Origin: Acidobacteriota bacterium | GTDB lineage: Bacteria > Acidobacteriota > Vicinamibacteria > Vicinamibacterales > CAVVIG01 | NCBI GenBank assembly: GCA_016195295.1 | Contig: JACPZV010000058.1 | Span: 1 to 5,789, forward strand | Reading direction: 5' to 3' | DNA length: 5,789 nt | Part shown: in pieces, positions 1 to 4,211 of the stretch | Position numbering within the stretch: position 1 is the stretch's first letter | How the letters are laid out: each line of letters begins with the position of its first letter | The notes under the pieces: model-generated | The model's input: only the letters and a program-made list of their open reading frames with translations | What the model was told of the DNA's origin: nothing | Databases searched by the model: none | Made by a program: the position numbers and the translations under genes

Positions 1-1182
1 CTACATGTCCAAGACCACCGGCTTCGTGGTGACCGTCACGGAGAGCTCGCGCGTCTCGCCGTCCGCGCGCTTCAGCACCACGGCGTGCGTGCCGAGATCG
101 ATCGGGACGGCGCCGAGCGGCGTGTCGCCCAGCAGCTTGCCGTCCAGCCACACCTGCGCCGGCGCGCTCGACGTCACGGTCAGCGTCGACCGCGGCGGCG
201 CGATCGACAGCGATGCCACCTCGCCCGGCTTCATGTCGACGTGCCGCGTCTCTTCGTAGCCGAGCGCGCGGTTTTCGAAGCGCAGATCGTGCGGGCCCGG
301 CGACAGCAGCAGCTGATGGTGTTCGTCCTGCGGGATCTCGTGACCAGCTTCGGTGGCGACGAGATCGAACGTCGAGTACAGCGTGAGCCAGCCCGGGTAG
401 ATCGATTCGTTGAGTTCCCGCGTGTCTCCGGCCGTGATCTTGACGGTTTCCTGGAGCGAACCCTCGACGCTCTCGAGCACCACCGAGTGGGATCCGACCG
501 TGAGATTCTCGATCAGCAGCGGCGTGACGCCGCGTGGTTTGCCGTCGACGATCACGCGTGCTGGAACGGGGTCGGTGGTGAGGTGCAATTGCCCCGTCGA
601 CGCGTTCGCCACGACGACCGGCCGCGGCGGCGGCGTGATGACGGCGGCCGCGCGCAGTTTCGCCGCCGTCTCGGTCTGCATCGCCAGCTTCCAGTACGCG
701 CGGCCGAGCATCGCCAGCGCGAGCACGGACGCGATGACGGCGACGGATGTGAACGCCCGCCAGGCCACCTTGAGAGCTTTCGCGGGTTCGAAAGACTGCG
801 CGACCTCCGCAATGGCGCGAGCCCCTTCGACGGCGATCGTGACGATATAGGGCGGGACCTTTGGACCGGCGACGATCGCTGGGTCCAAGACAACCGCCGG
901 GTCCGAAAGGACCCGGCCTACGCCTGGTGCCGGCTCCAAAAGCACTCGGGCTACGCTTGGTGCCGGGTCCAAAAGGACCCGGCCTACTTCTGTGGCCCCG
1001 CCCATCCACGTCGCGCGGCGGGCGCGCGCCCAGCTGGCCGCGGCGTACGCGGCCGCGCGCACTTGCACCTGACGGTCGGGCAACACGCGAGGTGAGGGTG
1101 CAAGAGACAATCCATCCACCCTTTTGCGTGGTGCGCCCGCGGCGCGTCTTCGCCGGAAGAATCGCCGCAACAGAATCGTCAT
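1..1182 (-). CDS. Membrane-anchored PEGA-domain protein with translated REP repeats
   Basis: The 393-residue protein has an Arg-rich cytoplasmic N-terminus (ILLRRFFRRRR), an 11-residue tandem repeat at about 65-97 (VGRVLLDPAPS, VARVLLEPAPG, VGRVLSDPAVV), one membrane segment at about 145-162 and then an extracytoplasmic part. PEGA-type beta domains are visible at about 197-237 (PARVIVDGKPRGVTPLLIENL) and 332-372 (AQVWLDGKLLGDTPLGAVPI); a more diverged copy probably lies between them. PEGA domains are small, surface-associated beta folds; no catalytic residues are seen. The 11-residue repeat is encoded by the palindromic array at 896-987, so it is probably acquired sequence, not part of the ancestral fold. 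The ATG at 1182 is preferred because it gives a short basic N-terminus, but its ribosome site is weak. A GTG at 1260 with AGGA four bases upstream is the alternative and adds 26 residues. The TAG stop is bases 1-3, so the gene is complete. It is divergent from the PilZ gene. Confidence 0.85.
   Translation of the reverse strand: MTILLRRFFRRRRAAGAPRKRVDGLSLAPSPRVLPDRQVQVRAAAYAAASWARARRATWMGGATEVGRVLLDPAPSVARVLLEPAPGVGRVLSDPAVVLDPAIVAGPKVPPYIVTIAVEGARAIAEVAQSFEPAKALKVAWRAFTSVAVIASVLALAMLGRAYWKLAMQTETAAKLRAAAVITPPPRPVVVANASTGQLHLTTDPVPARVIVDGKPRGVTPLLIENLTVGSHSVVLESVEGSLQETVKITAGDTRELNESIYPGWLTLYSTFDLVATEAGHEIPQDEHHQLLLSPGPHDLRFENRALGYEETRHVDMKPGEVASLSIAPPRSTLTVTSSAPAQVWLDGKLLGDTPLGAVPIDLGTHAVVLKRADGETRELSVTVTTKPVVLDM
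896..987 (-). repeat. Tandem array of three GTAG hairpin (REP-like) units inside a gene
   Basis: Units lie at 896-921, 929-954 and 962-987, exactly 33 bases apart. Read on the minus strand, each starts with GTAG followed by two 9-base arms around a 4-base loop. Units 1 and 3 have perfect arms (GCCGGGTCC and GGACCCGGC, loops TTTC and TTTT). Unit 2 keeps GTAG and TTTT, but only about 5 of 9 pairs. The 11-base spacers are nearly identical (ctacgcctggt and ctacgcttggt), indicating tandem duplication of one 33-base block. The period is 11 codons, so the PEGA reading frame stays open and the TAG in GTAG is read out of frame. Arm-like fragments at about 854-870 and 878-889 (gggacctttggacc, cgctgggtccaa) may be further decayed units. 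A GTAG foot next to a short hairpin is the hallmark of REP sequences linked to RAYT transposases. Confidence 0.85.
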
Positions 1183-1292
1183 CACGCTTACAGGATCCGC
1201 GTCGCACAGGCGTGCACCTGGCGTCAACACGGCCGAAAACGCGTGGCGCTCGGATTGCACTTCATCCTGCCGCTATTGCCACTGAACCTTCC
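1183..1292. other. Divergent intergenic region between PEGA and PilZ genes
   Basis: These 110 bases separate the chosen starts of the two divergent genes and should hold both promoters. A TTGACG hexamer is present on the minus strand at 1227-1222, but no convincing -10 box follows at 16-18 bases. On the plus strand nothing resembling a paired -35/-10 is clear. If the PEGA protein starts at the GTG at 1260, only 32 bases remain between the genes. Confidence 0.4.
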
Positions 1293-2345
1293 ATGCGCCC
1301 GCCGACTGACGACCTGAGGCGTCCTCTCCCAGGCAACGCCCCGCGCGAGCTCGAGGCGTTGCGCGCCGCGCTGGATGGCCGTCTCACCGCGCTCGAGACG
1401 GCCCTCGCCGATCCCGCGCAAAGCGACTCGATCGAGGGCCTGATGATCGAGTTGGCGCGCGTCGCCACGGCCGAGGCCGACGCCGCCGCCGCGCGCGCGT
1501 GTCTCGACGTCCAGTCGAAGTTGCAGGAACAATCCGCAACGCTTCGCGAGACGGAGCAGGCGCTCCAGGCCGAGCGCGCGGCCACGATGACGCTGCGCCG
1601 CGATCTGGATCGCCTGCGATCCGCGTTCGAAGCGGAATGTGGATCCGTCACGCAACTGCGTCGCGATCTGGAGGGCGCGCGATCGGCGTCCAGGGGCGAT
1701 CGGGACGCCGCCACGCACGCCGCCGGAGCCGCCGCCAAGTTCCAGGAGGATTTCAACGCGCTGCAGAGCGCGGCAACCGCGCGCATCGCGGATCTTGAAG
1801 AGGCGTCGGGCCGGCTCACGGCCGAGCTGGAGGCCGTCAAACACGCGGCCCTCGCCGCGGAGGCCGAAGCGCGCGCGCGGTACGACTATGCACGAGACGA
1901 GGCGGCACGGCGCATCCGCGATCTGGAACTCGAAGTCGAAGAGCGCAATCGCGAAGTGAGGAAGCGCGGCGAACGGATCGCGGCGCTCGAAGCCGCGCCG
2001 CGGCCCGCAGCCCCGCCACCCTCGGACGATCGGCCGGTGCGGCGCGCGAAGCGATTGGCGTTTCCGGAAGCCGTCCAAGTCTCGATAGACGACGGCGCCG
2101 CCGTGCTCGTGGATCTCTCGACCTGCGGCGCGCAGGTGCTCTCACCGCGCGCGTTGAAGCCCAATCGCGTGATGCGCGTGCAGCTCGGGGGCGGCGAGCA
2201 TCCGATCGTCTGCAATGGGAGCGTGATCTGGGCGAGGCTCGAGCCCGCGGATGGATCGCTGATGTACCGAGCGGGGATGGCATTCACGACGGTGAACGAG
2301 GCCGAGGTGCTGGCGTTTCTGACGAAGCACGCCGTAGAGCAGTAG
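1293..2345 (+). CDS. Coiled-coil protein with C-terminal PilZ (c-di-GMP-binding) domain
   Basis: The 350-residue protein has no signal peptide or membrane segment, so it is likely cytoplasmic. Residues about 16-234 are Ala/Glu/Arg-rich with heptad character (for example LRETEQALQAERAATMTLRR), predicting a long coiled coil. A Pro-rich linker (about 236-244) leads to a PilZ domain at about 250-345. Both classical c-di-GMP motifs are visible: RxxxR (R250-R-A-K-R254) and DxSxxG (D274-L-S-T-C-G279), followed by a beta-rich stretch (IVCNGSVIWARLEP, YRAGMAF). PilZ proteins are c-di-GMP receptors acting on motility, secretion or exopolysaccharide; the coiled coil suggests oligomerisation or partner binding, but the partner is unknown. 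The ATG at 1293 is chosen because coiled-coil sequence begins soon after it; no Shine-Dalgarno is seen. The open frame continues upstream to 861, but that part is antisense to the PEGA gene. It converges on the 166-residue gene with only 22 bases between the stops. Confidence 0.9.
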   Translation: MRPPTDDLRRPLPGNAPRELEALRAALDGRLTALETALADPAQSDSIEGLMIELARVATAEADAAAARACLDVQSKLQEQSATLRETEQALQAERAATMTLRRDLDRLRSAFEAECGSVTQLRRDLEGARSASRGDRDAATHAAGAAAKFQEDFNALQSAATARIADLEEASGRLTAELEAVKHAALAAEAEARARYDYARDEAARRIRDLELEVEERNREVRKRGERIAALEAAPRPAAPPPSDDRPVRRAKRLAFPEAVQVSIDDGAAVLVDLSTCGAQVLSPRALKPNRVMRVQLGGGEHPIVCNGSVIWARLEPADGSLMYRAGMAFTTVNEAEVLAFLTKHAVEQ

Positions 2346-2354
2346 CGCATTTCC

Positions 2355-2375
2355 CAGCCACCAGCCACTAGCCAC
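2355..2375. repeat. 7-bp tandem repeat, three copies
   Basis: Three head-to-tail heptamers, cagccac, cagccac and tagccac, fill the gap between the convergent genes. On the minus strand they read GTGGCTA, GTGGCTG, GTGGCTG. The first minus-strand copy contains the TAG stop (2370-2368) of the 166-residue gene, so the array defines that protein's end. It resembles the array at 2894-2921 in period and core. Confidence 0.7.
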
Positions 2376-2868
2376 CCTTCGTATACGTCAACGTCCTCGT
2401 CGTCGACTGGCCGCCCGATTCAAGATCGCGCACCAGCGTGAGCGTCGCGCCGGTCGTTCCACTCAGTGTCAGGACGTCACGACCCCAGTTCATTCCCTGC
2501 TTGTAATGCAGGTGCAGCTTCGCGCCGTCCCAGTGCGCGCGGCTTTTGAACGCCATCACGTCGCCCGGCGGCAGCTCCGTCGTCTTGTCGTCCAGCGTGT
2601 AGACGATCTTCGCCGATCCGATCTGGACGGTGGCGGCCGTCGCCGTCTGCGCGATGACGATCGTCTCCGGCGCCTGCGCCAGCATCGTTTCCGCGTACGG
2701 GCCGGCGACGCCGCCGCCCGCGGCGCCGCGGCCGCGCCCCGCCGGCACGGGCGGATCGACTGACGCGATCCTCCACGTCCCCGAAAAATTCGCGCGACCC
2801 TGCGCCGGCGTCACCGCCGGAAAAAAGACGACGAGTGCGAGCAGAAGCAACAGGCTTGACTTGGTCAT
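2368..2868 (-). CDS. Small exported protein of unknown function
   Basis: The 166-residue protein begins with a clear signal peptide: MTKSS, a Leu/Val/Phe core and a likely cleavage after about residue 22 (VTPA-QG). The mature part opens with NFSGTWRI, a start often seen in small exported acidobacterial beta-rich proteins of unassigned function. It continues through a Gly/Arg-rich loop (about 44-55) and alternating beta-type segments such as ATVQIGSAKIVYTLD, AKLHLHYKQ and ATLTLVRDL. A lipocalin-like small barrel is plausible but unproven; no catalytic motif or Cys is visible, so I assign no activity. The start ATG has AGAAGG ten bases upstream. It follows the NHL gene by 67 bases on the same strand, so the two are probably co-transcribed. 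Its stop codon lies inside a 7-bp repeat array. Confidence 0.8.
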   Translation of the reverse strand: MTKSSLLLLLALVVFFPAVTPAQGRANFSGTWRIASVDPPVPAGRGRGAAGGGVAGPYAETMLAQAPETIVIAQTATAATVQIGSAKIVYTLDDKTTELPPGDVMAFKSRAHWDGAKLHLHYKQGMNWGRDVLTLSGTTGATLTLVRDLESGGQSTTRTLTYTKGG

Positions 2869-2878
2869 CAGCGTGGCA

Positions 2879-2898
2879 CCTTCTGGCTCCGGAGAGCC
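2879..2898 (-). promoter_or_regulatory. Ribosome binding site beside a small hairpin
   Basis: On the minus strand AGAAGG (2884-2879) lies 10 bases before the ATG at 2868 and is the best Shine-Dalgarno in the operon. Directly upstream is a 5-bp hairpin, GGCTC-TCCG-GAGCC (2898-2885), whose first arm overlaps the first plus-strand heptamer of the 2894-2921 repeat. The hairpin leaves the site exposed, so any role in coupling is speculative. Confidence 0.45.
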
Positions 2899-2921
2899 CT
2901 CAGCCCTTTGCCCTGAGCCCT
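2894..2921. repeat. 7-bp tandem repeat, four copies
   Basis: Four heptamers in tandem, gagccct, cagccct, ttgccct and gagccct, lie in the 67-base gap of the minus-strand gene pair, starting 14 bases after the NHL stop codon. On the minus strand they read AGGGCTC, AGGGCAA, AGGGCTG, AGGGCTC. The copies differ mainly at the two bases before the GCCCT core. Confidence 0.7.
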
Positions 2922-2935
2922 TGTTGGGATCTTTT

Positions 2936-4063
2936 TCAGTGGCCCGTGCCGGCCGTCTTCGGCATCAACGGCTGCGGCTTGTAGAAGTGCGACGGATCGG
3001 CGCCCGCGCGCGGCCTGAACTTCTGCGAGCGTCCGCCGAACACCTCCGCCGTGTACAGATTGCCGTCCGTGTCGGCCGAGAATTCGTGGACGGCCCAGAA
3101 CAGTCCCGGCGTCGTGCCGTGCGTGCCCCACGCGTACAGCAGATGGCCGTTCAGGTCGTACTTCAGGAATTTGTCCAGCGGACCCGAGAACACCCAGAGG
3201 AAGCCGTCGTCGCTGACGCGAATGTGGTACGGCTGCTGGATGTTCGGGAACTGGTCGAGGTACTTGCCGTTCTCGTCGAACACCTGGATGCGGTTGTTCG
3301 CGCGGTCGGCGACGTACACGCGGCGGTTGCGATCGATCGTGATCGAGTGCGGCGTTTGAAGCTGGCCGTTGCCGGTGCCGCGCGTCCCCCACATCAGCAG
3401 GAACTTGCCGTTCTTGTCGAACTTGGCGACGCGCGTGTTGCCGTAGCCGTCGCTGATGAAGAACGTCCCATCGGGCAGCCACGCGATGTCGGTCGGCCGC
3501 TTGAAGTGCGTGCCGTCGTTGCCCGCCTCGTCTCGCTCGCCGAGCGTCATCAGCAGCTTCTTGCCGTCGTTGCTGAACTTCCAGATCTGATGATGGATGT
3601 CGTCGATGACCCAGACGTTGTGCTCGGGATCGTACGGGCTCATGGTGACCGAGTGCGGGCCGCGGCCGTCGGCGAACAAGTGATCCCACTGCGTCCACGA
3701 CTCGACCGCCTTGCCGTTGGCATCCACGACGACGAGGCAGTTGCGGAATTCAGGCGTGGGCGTCGTCGCCTGCTCGTTGAAGGACCCCCAGAAGCCGGTG
3801 AAGCCGAACGGCAACTTGTCCGGCAGCTTCAGCTCGCCGCGGTTCGCGATGAACACGCGGTTGGGCGACTCGGCGAAAATGCCGCCGGTCGATCCCCAGA
3901 TGTAGCCGGGCTTGGCGTACGCGAGCGGCTGCGGCCAGTTCGCGACGACGTCGTAGGGACCCGTGCGATCGTCTCCGCCTTTCTCGCTGTTCTGTTGTTG
4001 CAGCGCGGGCGCGGAAAGTGAGACGAGGGCGACAGCGGCCAGCGAGAGAAGGAGTGTCTTCAT
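2936..4063 (-). CDS. Exported NHL-repeat protein, peptidylglycine alpha-amidating lyase-like
   Basis: The 375-residue protein has a signal peptide (MKTLLLSLAAVALVSLSAPA, cleavage near 20) and a beta-propeller of NHL-type blades at about 135-171, 187-226, 234-274, 277-313 and 320-350, with at least one more N-terminal blade. Segments such as FISDGYGNTRVAKF and QTPHSITIDRNRRVYVADR closely resemble peptidyl-alpha-hydroxyglycine alpha-amidating lyase (PAL), the zinc enzyme that cleaves hydroxyglycine-extended peptides to amides and glyoxylate. By recall of rat PAL, the zinc histidines would be H137, H239 and H326, with catalytic R75 (NRGEL) and Y207 (SDGYGN). The Cys after the catalytic Tyr in the animal enzyme is Gly here and only one Cys is present, so its disulfides are absent; the Met two residues before the third His is Ala. 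No hydroxylating monooxygenase partner is nearby, so the substrate is unknown. The ATG at 4063 gives the signal peptide; no Shine-Dalgarno is visible. It is the first gene of a likely two-gene operon. Confidence 0.88.
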   Translation of the reverse strand: MKTLLLSLAAVALVSLSAPALQQQNSEKGGDDRTGPYDVVANWPQPLAYAKPGYIWGSTGGIFAESPNRVFIANRGELKLPDKLPFGFTGFWGSFNEQATTPTPEFRNCLVVVDANGKAVESWTQWDHLFADGRGPHSVTMSPYDPEHNVWVIDDIHHQIWKFSNDGKKLLMTLGERDEAGNDGTHFKRPTDIAWLPDGTFFISDGYGNTRVAKFDKNGKFLLMWGTRGTGNGQLQTPHSITIDRNRRVYVADRANNRIQVFDENGKYLDQFPNIQQPYHIRVSDDGFLWVFSGPLDKFLKYDLNGHLLYAWGTHGTTPGLFWAVHEFSADTDGNLYTAEVFGGRSQKFRPRAGADPSHFYKPQPLMPKTAGTGH

Positions 4064-4072
4064 TGCGGTTGG

Positions 4073-4078
4073 ATTATA
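4073..4078 (-). promoter_or_regulatory. Perfect TATAAT -10 box for the NHL gene
   Basis: The minus strand reads TATAAT at 4078-4073, ending nine bases before the ATG at 4063. A transcript from this box would start about three bases before the ATG, giving an almost leaderless mRNA, in line with the missing Shine-Dalgarno. The matching -35 position (about 4096-4101) falls inside the palindrome at 4084-4109 and shows no TTGACA-like hexamer. In DNA this GC-rich a perfect TATAAT is unlikely by chance, but its use is not proven. Confidence 0.5.
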
Positions 4079-4083
4079 GCTGC

Positions 4084-4109
4084 GCCGGGTCCGGAAGGAC
4101 CCGGCCTAC
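4084..4109 (-). repeat. Solitary GTAG hairpin (REP-like) unit between divergent genes
   Basis: On the minus strand this is GTAG, GCCGGGTCC, loop TTCC, GGACCCGGC: a perfect 9-bp hairpin identical in both arms to units 1 and 3 of the array at 896-987, differing only in the loop. The flank ctacttc is shared with the copy at 962-990. It lies 20 bases upstream of the NHL start codon, between the divergent NHL and deacetylase genes, the usual kind of location for REP elements. Confidence 0.85.
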
Positions 4110-4185
4110 TTCCGCAAAGGTTCGAGTTCTTCGTCCAATCTCCTTTCCACTGTCAATGGCAGCATCAAGCTGCTCAAAACGCAGT

Positions 4186-4211
4186 AATCTCTGCGGCGTG
4201 AGCCGCAGATT
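4186..4211. repeat. Hairpin carrying the candidate GTG start in its loop
   Basis: A perfect 7-bp inverted repeat, ctgcggc (4191-4197) and gccgcag (4202-4208), encloses the loop gtga (4198-4201). The stem extends with aat/att across a two-base bulge. The loop contains the GTG that is one of only two plausible starts of the deacetylase frame. It has no GTAG foot, but ends 11 bases before the next palindrome and may be part of the same compound repeat. Confidence 0.6.

Noticed and set aside
896..987. Possible CRISPR-like array from regular 33-base spacing
   Set aside because: The whole 33-base unit is repeated, with no unique spacers of about 30 bases; the units are hairpins within a coding frame.
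1036..1054. Inverted repeat ggccgc/gcggcc
   Set aside because: It lies in an Ala-rich coding stretch of GC-rich codons, where such short palindromes are expected by chance.
1222..1227. TTGACG as a -35 box for the PEGA gene
   Set aside because: No acceptable -10 hexamer lies 16-18 bases downstream on the minus strand.
861..1292. Upstream extension of the PilZ reading frame on the plus strand
   Set aside because: It is antisense to the PEGA gene, reads through the REP array as low-complexity Arg/Pro/Gly sequence, and has no conserved domain.
1224..2078. 284-residue open frame on the minus strand
   Set aside because: It is antisense to the coiled-coil part of the PilZ gene; its composition is only a mirror of Ala/Glu/Arg codons.
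2346..2367. Bidirectional terminator between the convergent genes
   Set aside because: No stem-loop or T-run is visible; the gap is filled by the heptamer repeat.
2630..4021. 463-residue open frame on the plus strand
   Set aside because: It is antisense to the NHL gene, Arg/Val/Ala-rich with no recognisable domain, and is explained by the high third-position GC of the real gene.
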